This document shows positions 24,360 through 33,654 of a stretch of DNA of 64,000 bases, one piece after another. Origin of the DNA: PVC group bacterium (lineage in GTDB: Bacteria > Verrucomicrobiota > Kiritimatiellia > CAIKKV01); the NCBI GenBank assembly GCA_945898015.1, contig CAMDGM010000007.1, positions 1-64,000 of the forward strand, given 5' to 3'. The stretch's first letter is position 1. Each line of letters opens with the position of its first letter. The notes under the pieces are model-generated. The model made no database searches, was not told where the DNA came from, and saw nothing but the letters and a program-made list of their open reading frames with translations. Position numbers and translations under genes: made by a program.

Positions 24360-27300
24360 ATGATCCGGAAACTCATCGAATTCAGCGCGAACAACCGGTG
24401 GCTGGTGATCCTGCTGGTCGCCGCCGCCGTGGCGTTCTCCGTGTATACGATGCAGAATATCCGGCTCGATGCGATCCCGGACCTGAGCGATACACAAGTC
24501 ATCATCTACACCAAATGGGATCGCAGTCCGGACATCCTGGAAGACCAGGTCACGTACCCGATCACCACCGCGCTGCTGGGCGCCCCAAAAGTCAAGGCCA
24601 TCCGCGGGTTCAGCGACTTCGGCTTCTCCTATGTGTACGTGATCTTCGAGGACGGCACCGACCTCTACTGGGCGCGAAGCCGGGTCGTGGAATACCTCTC
24701 GAAGATCCGCGGCACCCTGCCGGCCGGCGTCACCCCGGAGCTCGGGCCGGACGCCACCGGCGTGGGCTGGGTGTTCGAATATGCCCTGGTGGACAAGTCC
24801 GGCACGCACTCCCTGGCCGACCTGCGGACATTCCAGGACTGGGTGTTGCGCTATGCCCTCCAAAGCGTGCCCGGCGTCGCCGAGGTCGCCGGCATCGGCG
24901 GCTTCCAGAAGCAGTACCAGGTCACGATGGACCCCAACCGGCTCCAGAGCTACGGGCTTTCCCTGATGGAGGTGACGGAGGCCATCCGGCGCAACAACAA
25001 CGAAGTCGGCGGGCGGCTCCTCGAATGGAGCGGCCGGGAATACATGGTGCGGGGCCGCGGGTATGTGAAATCCACGGAAGACCTGGGTAAAGTCGTCGTC
25101 AAGACCAACGCCGGGGGCACCCCCGTGCTGCTGCGCGATGTGGCCGACATTGCGCTCGGCCCCCAGATCCGCCGCGGCCTGGCCGATCTCAACGGCAACG
25201 GAGACGCGGTGGGCGGAATCGTCGTCATGCGGCATGGCGAAAACGCCATGACCGTGATCGACCGCGTGAAAACCAAGCTGAACGACCTCAAGCCCTCCCT
25301 TCCCGCAGGCGTTGAAATCGTCACGACCTACGACCGCTCGGAGCTGATCCGGAAATCCATCGACAACCTGAAGGGCGAACTCCTGCTGGAAATGCTCATT
25401 GTCAGCGTGGTCATCCTGTTCTTCCTGTGGCACATTCCGTCAGCCATCGTGCCCATCATCACGATTCCGATCTCGGTCAGCCTCGCCTTCATCCCCATGT
25501 ACTTCCTGGGCATTACCTCCAACATCATGAGCCTGGCCGGCATTGCCATCTCCATCGGCGTCCTGGTGGACGGGGCCATTGTAGAGGTGGAAAACGCCTA
25601 CAAGAAACTGGAGCACTGGCAGGAAAACGGCCGCGTGGGGGACTTCCACAAAATCCGGCTCGAAGCCCTCCTGGAAGTGGGGCCCTCCGTCTTTTTCTCC
25701 CTGCTGGTCATCGCGGTCTCGTTCCTGCCAGTCTTCACGCTGGTGGACCAGGAGGGCCGGCTGTTCACGCCGCTCGCCTACACCAAAACCCTGGCCATTG
25801 CGCTGGCCGCCCTGCTGGCCGTGACCCTCGATCCGGCCATCCGGATGCTCTTCACCCGCATGGAGCCCTTCCGGTTGCGCTCCCGCTGGCTCTCCAGCCT
25901 GTTCACCTCGCTCTTCGTGGGGCGCTATTACCCCGAAGAAAAGCACCCCGTGAGCCGCGTCCTCTTTGCGATGTATGAGCGTCCCTGCCGCTGGGTGCTG
26001 CATCATCCCAAAACGGTGATCGCGCTGGCCCTCCTGGTGGTCGGAACCACCGTGCCGGTCTATTTCAAGCTGGGGCACGAGTTCATGCCCCCCCTGAATG
26101 AAGAGGTCATTCTCTACATGCCCACGACGATGCCCGGCCTCTCGGTGACGGAGGCCCAACGGCTCCTGGAAACCCAGGACCGGATCCTGCGCACCTTCCC
26201 TGAAGTCGTCTCGGTCTTCGGCAAGGCCGGCCGCGCCGACACCTCCACGGACCCGGCCCCGTTCTCCATGATGGAAACCACCGTGGTGCTCAAGCCGCCC
26301 GACGAGTGGCGGCCCCGGGAACGCTGGTTCACCACGTGGGCTCCCGCCCCCCTCCGGAGCGCGCTGGGACACATCTGGCCGGAACACCTGTCGTGGGAAG
26401 AGCTGGTCAACGACATGGACCGGGCGTTGCAGATCCCCGGCAGCATCAACGCCTGGACCATGCCCATCAAGGGCCGGATCGACATGCTTTCCACGGGCGT
26501 ACGAACCCCCGTCGGCATCAAGGTCTTCGGCTCGGACCTGGCCGAAATCGAGCGCATCGGGAAACAGATCGAAGGCGCCTTGCACCCGGTGCCCGGCACC
26601 CGCAGCATTTTTGCGGAACGCGCGGCCGGCGGATTCTTTGTCGACTTCACGCCCAACCGCGATGCGCTCGCCCGATACGGCCTGGCCGTCGACGATGTCC
26701 ACGCGGTCATCATGGCGGCTGTCGGCGGCGAAACAATTTCGACCACCCTCGAGGGACGCGAGCGCTATTCCATCAACCTGCGCTATCCGCGCGACCTGCG
26801 GGCCAACCTCGACGAACTCCAACGTATCCTGGTCACCACCCGGACCGGCGTTCAGGTCCCCGTATCCGAACTGGCGGACATCACCCTCGAAAACGGCCCC
26901 GCCATGATCCGCAACGAGAACGGCATGCTGGCCGGATACGTCTACGTGGACATCACCGGCCGCGATGTGGGCGGATATGTGGCCGAGGCCCGGCAGGTGG
27001 TCGCCCGGGAGGTGAAGCTGCCGACCGGCTACTCGCTGGCCTGGAGCGGCCAGTACGAAAACATGCTTCGCGTCCGGGAACGCCTGAAAGTCGTCGTGCC
27101 GATCACCCTTCTGCTCATCTTCGTGCTGCTCTACCTGAACACGAAGTCCGCGTTCAAAGCGGCGCTGGTGATGCTGGCCGTCCCCTTCTCCATGGTCGGC
27201 GCCGTGTGGCTGATGTACCTCCTGGGCTACAACGTGTCCATCGCGGCGTGGGTGGGCATGATCGCCCTGATGGGACTCGACGCGGAAACCGGCGTCTTCA

Positions 27301-27614
27301 TGCTGCTGTTCCTCGACCTCTCCTACGAACAGGCGCGGAAAGACGGCCGCCTGCGCCATCTGGCCGACCTGCACGAGGCCATCATCCACGGCGCCGTCAA
27401 GCGCATCCGCCCCAAACTGATGACCGTGGCGGCCGCCTCCATGGGCTTGATGCCCATCATGTGGTCGGCCGGAACCGGCGCCGACCTCATGAAGCGGGTC
27501 GCCGCGCCCATGGTCGGCGGCCTGTTCACCTCCTTTCTTATGGAGCTGCTGGTTTACCCGGCGCTCTTCCTGCTCTGGCGTTCGCGACAGATCAAAACAG
27601 ACTCGTCAAACTGA
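24360..27614 (+). CDS. cusA: Heavy-metal RND efflux pump (CusA/CzcA family)
   Basis: A 1084-residue inner-membrane HME-RND transporter. The ATG at 24360 lies 2 bases after the adaptor stop, and the upstream open frame is shadow. Family landmarks are the first helix WLVILLVAAAVAFSVY, the porter segment IRLDAIPDLSDTQV, the TM4 acidic motif GVLVDGAIVEVENAYKKLE that carries the proton-relay residues of the HME class, and a late GLDAETGVFMLLFLDL. The porter domain has several Met residues (for example FMPPLNEEVILYMPTTMPG). These fit Cu(I)/Ag(I) handling, although Zn/Co/Cd cannot be excluded. It uses the proton gradient to move metal from periplasm or cytoplasm out through the TolC-type channel. 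Confidence 0.92.
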   Translation: MIRKLIEFSANNRWLVILLVAAAVAFSVYTMQNIRLDAIPDLSDTQVIIYTKWDRSPDILEDQVTYPITTALLGAPKVKAIRGFSDFGFSYVYVIFEDGTDLYWARSRVVEYLSKIRGTLPAGVTPELGPDATGVGWVFEYALVDKSGTHSLADLRTFQDWVLRYALQSVPGVAEVAGIGGFQKQYQVTMDPNRLQSYGLSLMEVTEAIRRNNNEVGGRLLEWSGREYMVRGRGYVKSTEDLGKVVVKTNAGGTPVLLRDVADIALGPQIRRGLADLNGNGDAVGGIVVMRHGENAMTVIDRVKTKLNDLKPSLPAGVEIVTTYDRSELIRKSIDNLKGELLLEMLIVSVVILFFLWHIPSAIVPIITIPISVSLAFIPMYFLGITSNIMSLAGIAISIGVLVDGAIVEVENAYKKLEHWQENGRVGDFHKIRLEALLEVGPSVFFSLLVIAVSFLPVFTLVDQEGRLFTPLAYTKTLAIALAALLAVTLDPAIRMLFTRMEPFRLRSRWLSSLFTSLFVGRYYPEEKHPVSRVLFAMYERPCRWVLHHPKTVIALALLVVGTTVPVYFKLGHEFMPPLNEEVILYMPTTMPGLSVTEAQRLLETQDRILRTFPEVVSVFGKAGRADTSTDPAPFSMMETTVVLKPPDEWRPRERWFTTWAPAPLRSALGHIWPEHLSWEELVNDMDRALQIPGSINAWTMPIKGRIDMLSTGVRTPVGIKVFGSDLAEIERIGKQIEGALHPVPGTRSIFAERAAGGFFVDFTPNRDALARYGLAVDDVHAVIMAAVGGETISTTLEGRERYSINLRYPRDLRANLDELQRILVTTRTGVQVPVSELADITLENGPAMIRNENGMLAGYVYVDITGRDVGGYVAEARQVVAREVKLPTGYSLAWSGQYENMLRVRERLKVVVPITLLLIFVLLYLNTKSAFKAALVMLAVPFSMVGAVWLMYLLGYNVSIAAWVGMIALMGLDAETGVFMLLFLDLSYEQARKDGRLRHLADLHEAIIHGAVKRIRPKLMTVAAASMGLMPIMWSAGTGADLMKRVAAPMVGGLFTSFLMELLVYPALFLLWRSRQIKTDSSN

Positions 27615-27635
27615 CCCCTAACACAGGAGCACATC

Positions 27636-28139
27636 ATGGGCACCAAAGGCCGGGAAATCGTAGGGATGGACGTCAAGGAACTGGTCAAACTGCTCAACCG
27701 TGCCTTCGCGGACGAGTGGCTGGCCCACTATCAATACTGGCTCGGCGCCAAGCTCGCCAAGGGCCCCATGAAAGACGCCATCATCGCCGAATTGATCCAG
27801 CATGCGGCCGATGAAATGCGCCACGCGGGCATGCTGGCCCTCCGCATCATCCAACTCGGCGGCGTGCCGCCCCTCTCCCCCGAGGAGTGGATGAAAAAAA
27901 CAAACTGCGGCTATGACGCGCCAGACAACCCCTTCGTGGGCGTGCTGCTGGACCAGAACATCAAGGGCGAACAATGCGCCATCACGACCTACAAGAAGCT
28001 GATGGACAAAACCCTGACAGCCGATCCCGTGACCTACAACCTGGTGCTCCAAATCCTCAGCGACGAAGTCCTGCACGAAGAAGACCTCCAGGCCCTCAAA
28101 GAAGACCTGGACCTGCTCGTGTCCGGACGCCAATCCTGA
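27636..28139 (+). CDS. Ferritin-like di-iron protein
   Basis: A 167-residue four-helix protein of the ferritin/bacterioferritin-like group. The di-iron ligands are visible in order: Glu in FADEWLAHYQY (helix A), ExxH in ADEMRHAG (helix B), Glu in IKGEQCAITTY (helix C) and ExxH in SDEVLHEED (helix D). GGAG lies 6 bases before the ATG, and the gene follows the RND pump by 21 bases, so it is probably the last gene of the efflux operon. A role in metal storage or peroxide protection during metal stress is likely from context. It could also be a Dps-like or rubrerythrin-related protein lacking a rubredoxin domain. Confidence 0.8.
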   Translation: MGTKGREIVGMDVKELVKLLNRAFADEWLAHYQYWLGAKLAKGPMKDAIIAELIQHAADEMRHAGMLALRIIQLGGVPPLSPEEWMKKTNCGYDAPDNPFVGVLLDQNIKGEQCAITTYKKLMDKTLTADPVTYNLVLQILSDEVLHEEDLQALKEDLDLLVSGRQS

Positions 28140-28216
28140 GCGCATCGCGGTCTTGACTCCGCCGGATGGCGCGGGTACGCTCCTTGAATATTCCATTCTT
28201 AAGGAGGACCCGCGCC

Positions 28217-29068
28217 ATGATGTCGTTCGCCAGCCGATCCAGCCTGTTCGCCACCCTTCTGATCGCCGCCCTCTCCACCCAGGCCCAACAACCCGAAGCC
28301 GCCGCCGAAGCGCCCGCCTCCGCCGAAGGATCCTTTGAGGCCTCCCTGCTGACCCACTACGTCTGGCGCGGTCAGGTCATCAACGACCGGCCCGTCATCC
28401 AGAAATCCCTGACCCTGGCCTCCTCCCAAGGCTTCTATGTCGGCGTCTGGGCCAATGGGGACCTGACCGACCGCAACCGGAGCGTCGAGGAAGATGAGGC
28501 AGGAAACGTCACCGGCTCCTACAACCCCGAATTCAAATGCACCGAGTTTGATTCCTATGCCGGATTCGAATATGCGCCCGAAGACGCCGTCTTCGGCGCG
28601 GACGTCTCGGTGACCCATTACTCCGTCCCCCAGCCCAGCAGCCAAACCGACGAGGCCGCCGCCAAGTTCTGGCTCAACCTCCCGCTGGTCCAGGAAAAAA
28701 TCATCCTCAACCCGTTCTTCTCCGCCGCCTATGATTTCAGCCAGGCTGACGGGTTCTATTTCAGCGCCGGCGTGGAGGCCGGGGACATTGCGCTCGACAA
28801 CGCCGGGCGCCTGCTGCTGGACCTCTCCCTCTCAGCCGGCTATGCCGATGCCGATTACAACACCTGGTATTTCGAGGTCAACAAAGCCGCCTGGAACGAC
28901 CTGACTGCCGCCACCACCCTCAACTACGCCTGCCGCGACTGGCTGACGTTCAAAGGCACACTAAGCTGGTCGACGCTGCTCAATTCCGACATCGCCGATG
29001 GCGCCAAGACCCTCTACTGGGACGACCAGGCCCTGGTCGCGGGCGTCGGCGCCGAACTGACTTTCTAA
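28217..29068 (+). CDS. TorF-family outer-membrane beta-barrel protein
   Basis: A 283-residue protein. The start has AAGGAGG about 9 bases upstream. A signal peptide (LFATLLIAALSTQAQQ) is followed by an Ala/Glu-rich linker, then a barrel beginning ASLLTHYVWRGQVIND. The YVWRGQ motif is typical of TorF putative porins. Alternating aromatic strands run to a terminal ELTF with C-terminal Phe, the usual signal for barrel assembly. A weak promoter-like TTGACT is present at 28153-28158, after the ferritin gene. The solute is unknown. It is close to the esterase downstream (33 bases) and may be co-transcribed with it. Confidence 0.75.
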   Translation: MMSFASRSSLFATLLIAALSTQAQQPEAAAEAPASAEGSFEASLLTHYVWRGQVINDRPVIQKSLTLASSQGFYVGVWANGDLTDRNRSVEEDEAGNVTGSYNPEFKCTEFDSYAGFEYAPEDAVFGADVSVTHYSVPQPSSQTDEAAAKFWLNLPLVQEKIILNPFFSAAYDFSQADGFYFSAGVEAGDIALDNAGRLLLDLSLSAGYADADYNTWYFEVNKAAWNDLTAATTLNYACRDWLTFKGTLSWSTLLNSDIADGAKTLYWDDQALVAGVGAELTF

Positions 29069-29101
29069 TATCCCGTTGCTCTTTCAACCCGAGGTAATCC
29101 C

Positions 29102-30061
29102 ATGCCCCTGATCGACCTGCCGCTTGCTCAACTCAAGACCTATCAAGGCCTCAATCCGAAACCCGCCGATTTCGACGCCTTCTGGGATCGCAGTCTGGCC
29201 GAGATGCGCGCCGTGGACCCCAAGGGGGAATTCCGGCCCGCCGCCTTCCAGACGTCATTCGCCGAATGCGCCGATCTCTTCTTCAACGGCGTCGGCGGCT
29301 CCCGCCTCCACGCCAAATTCTGGAAGCCCCGCAACGTCCCGGGCAAGCGCCCCGCCGTGCTCCTGTTTCACGGCTATTCCGGAAATGCCGGCGACTGGAC
29401 CGGCCCGCTCGGATATGCCGCCGAGGGCTTTGTGGTCGCCGCGCTGGACTGCCGGGGCCAGGGGGGGCTTTCGGAAGACCGCACCAGCCTGCACGGGCCC
29501 ACCCTGCGCGGGCACATCATCCGCGGCATCGACGATGCGCCTGAAAAAATGGCGTTCCGCAACATGTTCCTGGATACGGCCCAGCTGGCCCGGATTGTCA
29601 TGGCCCTGCCCGAGGTGGATCCCGAGCGGGTCGGCTGCACCGGCGGAAGCCAGGGCGGCGGCCTGACCCTGGCCTGCGCGGCACTGGAGCCCCGCATCAA
29701 ACGGGCGGCGCCCATCTATCCCTTCCTGTGCGACTACCGCCGGGTGTGGGAAATGGACCAGGCCCGGGATGCCTACCAGGAGCTGAAGGACTACTTCCGC
29801 CTGTTCGATCCCCGTCACGAACGCGAAGACGCGATTTTCACGAAGCTGGGCTACATCGACTGCCAGTTCCTCGCCCCCCGCATCCGCGCGGAAATCCTCA
29901 TGGGCACGGGGTTGATGGACACCATCTGCCCGCCTTCCACGCAATTCGCGGCCTACAACAAAATCAGCGCGCCCAAATCGCTCGCCCTTTACCCGGATTT
30001 CGGCCACGAAGGGCTGCCCGGATTGTCCGACACGATCTTCCAATTCATGCGGAAGCTATAA
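29102..30061 (+). CDS. Acetyl esterase of the CE7 (acetylxylan esterase/cephalosporin C deacetylase) family
   Basis: A 319-residue alpha/beta hydrolase of the normal CE7 length. The catalytic Ser is in CTGGSQGGG near residue 183, Asp in GLMDTICPP near 275 and His in DFGHEGLP near 303. The oxyanion strand has LLFHGYSGNAGDW, and the family segment LDCRGQGG is present. It has no signal peptide, as in other CE7 members, which act on imported acetylated xylo-oligosaccharides. It ends 11 bases from the convergent hisC. Confidence 0.9.
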   Translation: MPLIDLPLAQLKTYQGLNPKPADFDAFWDRSLAEMRAVDPKGEFRPAAFQTSFAECADLFFNGVGGSRLHAKFWKPRNVPGKRPAVLLFHGYSGNAGDWTGPLGYAAEGFVVAALDCRGQGGLSEDRTSLHGPTLRGHIIRGIDDAPEKMAFRNMFLDTAQLARIVMALPEVDPERVGCTGGSQGGGLTLACAALEPRIKRAAPIYPFLCDYRRVWEMDQARDAYQELKDYFRLFDPRHEREDAIFTKLGYIDCQFLAPRIRAEILMGTGLMDTICPPSTQFAAYNKISAPKSLALYPDFGHEGLPGLSDTIFQFMRKL

Positions 30062-30072
30062 GTCGCAGGCCG

Positions 30073-31116
30073 CTACCCCTGGATCTCGCGGATCGCCCTC
30101 AACAGCGTCGCGATTTCCGCGTTCGTGCCCACGGTGATCCGCAGATACTCGGGATGCCAGTGCTTCGGATTATACCGCACCAGGATCCGCCGGGCGCGCA
30201 GCCCTTCAAACAAAGCCCGCGCCGCGATGCGGCCGGGCCGGACCCAAAGGAAATTTGCCTCCGAGGGCGCCATGGAAAAGCCCAACCCCGCCAAGCCCTC
30301 CGCCAACCGCGTGCGGCTGGCCCGGATGCGGCCGACGAGCTTCTGCATGTAAGGCAAATCCTCCAGCGCGGCCAGCGCCGCGGTCTGGGTCAGCACGTTG
30401 ACGTTATACGAATCCTTGAGCTTCACCAGCGCGTCAATCAGGGATTCCGCGCCCACCAGGTAGCCCAGCCGCACCCCCGCCAGCGCAAACGACTTGGATA
30501 ACGTCCGCATCACCAGCACATTGGGCAATCGCTTCGCCAGCTCCAGGTGGTTCCAGTCCGCAAAATCCGCATACGCTTCGTCAATCACCACCAATCCCTT
30601 GAACCGGCTGCAAAATGCCCGGACCTCGGCGGGCGGATACGACACGCCCGTGGGATTGTTGGGCGCGGTCAGGAAAAAAACAGACGCCCGAAACGACGCG
30701 GGCATGCGCCACCCGAAATCAGGCCGCAGCGCGACTTTCCGGATCGGCACATTCCGGGACTCCGCCAGAACCTCATACAACGAATAGGAGGGCGTAAAGG
30801 AACCGATCGACCCGTCGTCCTCCACAAAGGCCAACGTGATCAGGCGAAGGATTTCATCCGAGCCATTCCCCACGAACACCTGTTCCGGCCGCACCCCGTG
30901 ACGCGCGGCCAGCACCGTCCTGATCCTGGAACAGACCGGATCGGGATACAGGCGCAACCGGGCGGGCTCAAGCGCCCGTAACGCCCGAGCCACGCGGGGC
31001 GACGGCGGGTACGGCGTCTCGTTGGTGTTCAGCTTGACGAGTCCGGGCCCCTCCATCTGCTCGCCCGGCTCGTACCCCGCCATGACCTGGATATTTCGTC
31101 GAATCGGCGATTTCAT
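30073..31116 (-). CDS. hisC: Histidinol-phosphate aminotransferase
   Basis: A 347-residue fold-type I PLP enzyme that converts imidazole-acetol phosphate to histidinol phosphate. The ATG at 31114-31116 overlaps the hisD stop (ATGA). Markers are LNTNETPYPPSP at the start, FVGNGSDEILRL, NPTGVSYP, VIDEAYADF and the PLP lysine in RTLSKSFALAGVRLGY near residue 215. It ends with a substrate Arg-containing LRITVGT. It is the last gene of the long minus-strand run that starts at uvrA. The other his genes are not in the window, so the pathway must be scattered. Confidence 0.92.
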   Translation of the reverse strand: MKSPIRRNIQVMAGYEPGEQMEGPGLVKLNTNETPYPPSPRVARALRALEPARLRLYPDPVCSRIRTVLAARHGVRPEQVFVGNGSDEILRLITLAFVEDDGSIGSFTPSYSLYEVLAESRNVPIRKVALRPDFGWRMPASFRASVFFLTAPNNPTGVSYPPAEVRAFCSRFKGLVVIDEAYADFADWNHLELAKRLPNVLVMRTLSKSFALAGVRLGYLVGAESLIDALVKLKDSYNVNVLTQTAALAALEDLPYMQKLVGRIRASRTRLAEGLAGLGFSMAPSEANFLWVRPGRIAARALFEGLRARRILVRYNPKHWHPEYLRITVGTNAEIATLLRAIREIQG

Positions 31117-32423
31117 CGTTTTTTCAACCTCAGCTTTCCAGAGGCGGCGTGGGCATCCAGCCCCTCCACGCGGCCGAACGCCTCGATCACAGGCCAGGCC
31201 CGCTGGAGCGCCGCGCGGGTATAGCGGATCACGCTGATCCGCCGGGTAAAATCGTTGACCGTCAGGCCCGAAAACAGGGCGGCGGTCCCTCCCGTGGGAA
31301 GAACATGGCTGGGGCCGGCCGCATAATCGCCCACGCATTCCGGGGTCCAGGGCCCCATGAACACGGCGCCCGCGCGCGTGATCGCCGGCAGCCACCGTTC
31401 CGGATTCCGGACCATCAACTCCAGGTGCTCGGGCGCGAACGCGTTGCACAAGGCCGCGCCTTCCGCCAGCGACGGCGTCACGACGAACAGGATTCCCCTT
31501 TTTTTCATGACGGCCTCAATGGCCTCACCGCGTCCCAGTTTCTCAGCCTGGGCGAACAAGGCGGTCCGCGTGTCGCGCGCCAGCGCCAGGGAATCCGTCA
31601 CGAGCAGCGCTTTTTCATGCCCGGTGCCGTGCTCGGCCTGGGAAAGCAGGTCGGCGGCCACGAATTCAGGATCTGCGTCCGCATCCGCCAGCACGGCAAT
31701 TTCACTGGGCCCCGCCACGGAATCCAGCGCAACGTTGCCATAGACGAGCTTCTTGGCGGCCGTCACAAAAGCGCCGCCGGGGCCGACAATCTTCTGCACG
31801 TTCGCCACGGTTTTCGTGCCATAGGCCATCAGCCCGATGGCCTGAATGCCGCCCACCCGGTACACTTCCGTGGCCCCCGCCAGGCGCAGGGCGTGGAGAA
31901 TGTGGGGGTTCACCGATCCATCGGAGGCGGCCGGCGTGCAGACGACAATCTCCCGCACCCCTGCGGTTTTTGCGAGCGTCACCGTCATCAGCACCGTCGA
32001 GGCGAGCGGCGCGGCGCCACCGGGCACATAGACGCCCACGCGATCATAGGGCACAAACCGCTCGCCCAGCCGGGCGCCACGGCCGTCGTTCATCGTCCAG
32101 TTTTTCCGGAGTCCGGCCCGGGCAAAAGCCCGGATACGCCGGTGGGCTTCGGCCGCCGCCCGACGAAAAGCCGGATCCACCGCCGCCGCGGCCGCGCGCA
32201 GGGCCGCCTCGGACACCCGCCACTCCCGGGGCGCGCCCGAAAAGCGGTCGAACCGCTGCATGCAAGCCTGCACCGCGATGTCGCCGCGCGCCCGGATATC
32301 CGCCAACACGTCGCGGGCCGTCCGTTCCGCCGCCTCATCCACCGCCGGCCGGCCTAAAAACGAAGTCAACCGGGCGCTGGGTTGACGCCCCGACCAGGTC
32401 ACAATTTCCACGTTGCCCTTCAC
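31113..32423 (-). CDS. hisD: Histidinol dehydrogenase
   Basis: A 436-residue enzyme oxidising L-histidinol to histidine with two NAD+. The GTG at 32421-32423 is chosen because it overlaps the stop of the tonB-like gene (GTGA); the open frame continues upstream without a sensible product. The family signature is present: VAGPSEIAVLAD, then AADLLSQAEHG with the Zn ligands, plus VPGGAAPLASTVLMT and FAPEHLEL. It overlaps hisC. It is unusual to find hisD translated from the end of a TonB/ExbBD run; no functional link is evident. Confidence 0.93.
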   Translation of the reverse strand: MKGNVEIVTWSGRQPSARLTSFLGRPAVDEAAERTARDVLADIRARGDIAVQACMQRFDRFSGAPREWRVSEAALRAAAAAVDPAFRRAAAEAHRRIRAFARAGLRKNWTMNDGRGARLGERFVPYDRVGVYVPGGAAPLASTVLMTVTLAKTAGVREIVVCTPAASDGSVNPHILHALRLAGATEVYRVGGIQAIGLMAYGTKTVANVQKIVGPGGAFVTAAKKLVYGNVALDSVAGPSEIAVLADADADPEFVAADLLSQAEHGTGHEKALLVTDSLALARDTRTALFAQAEKLGRGEAIEAVMKKRGILFVVTPSLAEGAALCNAFAPEHLELMVRNPERWLPAITRAGAVFMGPWTPECVGDYAAGPSHVLPTGGTAALFSGLTVNDFTRRISVIRYTRAALQRAWPVIEAFGRVEGLDAHAASGKLRLKKR

Positions 32424-33142
32424 GGCTTCATTCCTTCCTGTGCAGGTCCTGCCGGGAGCTCGACCCGGCTGATTTTCACGCGGCATTCGCGCACGCCCCC
32501 CTCGAGACGCACCCGCCTCATCAGGCTTTCCAGCTTCTCCCCCACGCCGCGGGCAAGCGCTGGCGGCATCACAAAGGCATGCGACACCCGGCCGTCCGGG
32601 CCGGCCTGCAGCCGCACCACGGCCGTCCAGCCCCCCTCCGCCAGGCCCAGCGCGGACTCCTCCAGTCCGGCCGGCAGAACGCAACCCGCCCCGTCCTGCG
32701 GCTCAACCACGATTTTCCAGGCCAATGGGCCGGACGGCACCGGCGCAAACACCGGCGACTCCTCAGGTGCCGGCTGGAACAGCGGCGCCGGAGCCAGCGC
32801 TTGAACCGGGATCACGTTCTCCGCGCCCGGATCCCGGGGAAGAAACCGGATGTCCTCCGTCCGGGAGCCCAGCGTAGTGGTCAGGCGCGGGTCGCCCGGT
32901 TGAACGGTGCGGCTGAACCCGATTTTCGACGGCAACGAGAAATGAATGGGGGCAAGGGCGGTGCGATCCGCGCCCTCCCGGATATACATGACCCGGCACG
33001 GCGGCGGCGGAACCGGGGTCGCACGCCGCGGCTTCACATACCAGGCGGCTATCAGGACCAGCAGCGCCGTCAGGAGCAGGATGCCCATCCCGGACGCCAT
33101 AAGGTCACGGCCGCCCCGGGTGGACACATAGGAGGTCGTCAT
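32420..33142 (-). CDS. TonB-like periplasmic protein with one N-terminal membrane helix
   Basis: A 240-residue protein. A cytoplasmic stretch of about 15 residues is followed by one membrane helix (MGILLLTALLVLIAAWYV) and a proline-rich stretch. A central region contains many prolines (APAPLFQPAPEE), and the C-terminal module (GWTAVVRLQAGPDGRVSHAF) has the beta-alpha-beta look of a TonB C-terminal domain. The order ExbB, ExbD, then this protein is the standard order for TonB systems. The usual YP-x-A-R motif is missing, so assignment rests on architecture and position. It overlaps exbD (ATGA) and hisD (GTGA). Confidence 0.6.
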   Translation of the reverse strand: MTTSYVSTRGGRDLMASGMGILLLTALLVLIAAWYVKPRRATPVPPPPCRVMYIREGADRTALAPIHFSLPSKIGFSRTVQPGDPRLTTTLGSRTEDIRFLPRDPGAENVIPVQALAPAPLFQPAPEESPVFAPVPSGPLAWKIVVEPQDGAGCVLPAGLEESALGLAEGGWTAVVRLQAGPDGRVSHAFVMPPALARGVGEKLESLMRRVRLEGGVRECRVKISRVELPAGPAQEGMKP

Positions 33143-33654
33143 GGCGCCTCCCCGCCCCCGCCCGCCGGGCGGGTGGCCACAAACACCTGGGGAATGCCCG
33201 CCGATGCAGCCAGGTTGATCAAGGTCACCATCGTGCCGTGCCGGACCAGCCGGTCGGCCTCGATCACCATCGCCTGACCGGGCTTGTCGTGGGCCGCCCG
33301 CGTCATCGTTTCCTTCACCTTGCCCAGAGACGCGGGGTCCGAAAGCACAAAACGCTCATCATCAAAATACAGGAGTTCCGCCTCATTGCGATCTCCGGGC
33401 GTTTTCTCCTGGGCCACCACCACCGCCATAAGCCCATACGGTGAAACGCCCTCGCTGAAGGGCGATTCCGGCAATCGGATGCGGATGCCGGGCTGGAGCA
33501 CAAACCGGGAGGTGACCATGATGAAAAAGACGACCAGCAGCGCCGCGTTCAACCACGGGGCCATGGTGACCAGTCCCCGGTTCAGGCGGTTCGGGGGCCG
33601 GTAGGCCTCGAACGTCCGCGCCTGCCAGTGATACTGGAACGGCTGATCGTTCAC
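33139..33654 (-). CDS. exbD: ExbD/TolR-like protein with Asn at the proton-relay position
   Basis: A 171-residue member of the ExbD/TolR family: short cytoplasmic tail, one membrane helix (residues about 33-50), periplasmic domain with KPGQAMVIEADRLVRHGTMV, the usual TolR-like strand-helix. The helix reads APWLNAALLVVFFIMVTS and aligns without gaps to the PFIDVMLVLLIIFMV of E. coli ExbD. The essential membrane Asp is Asn here (codon AAC). The start is a GTG overlapping the ExbB stop (GTGA at 33651-33654). Either this subfamily uses another residue or the complex does not conduct protons in the usual way. ExbB next door looks normal. Confidence 0.85.
   Translation of the reverse strand: MNDQPFQYHWQARTFEAYRPPNRLNRGLVTMAPWLNAALLVVFFIMVTSRFVLQPGIRIRLPESPFSEGVSPYGLMAVVVAQEKTPGDRNEAELLYFDDERFVLSDPASLGKVKETMTRAAHDKPGQAMVIEADRLVRHGTMVTLINLAASAGIPQVFVATRPAGGGGEAP

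Noticed and set aside
25440-27389. 649-codon open frame antisense to the RND pump
   Set aside because: A shadow of third-position GC; the pump reading is unambiguous.
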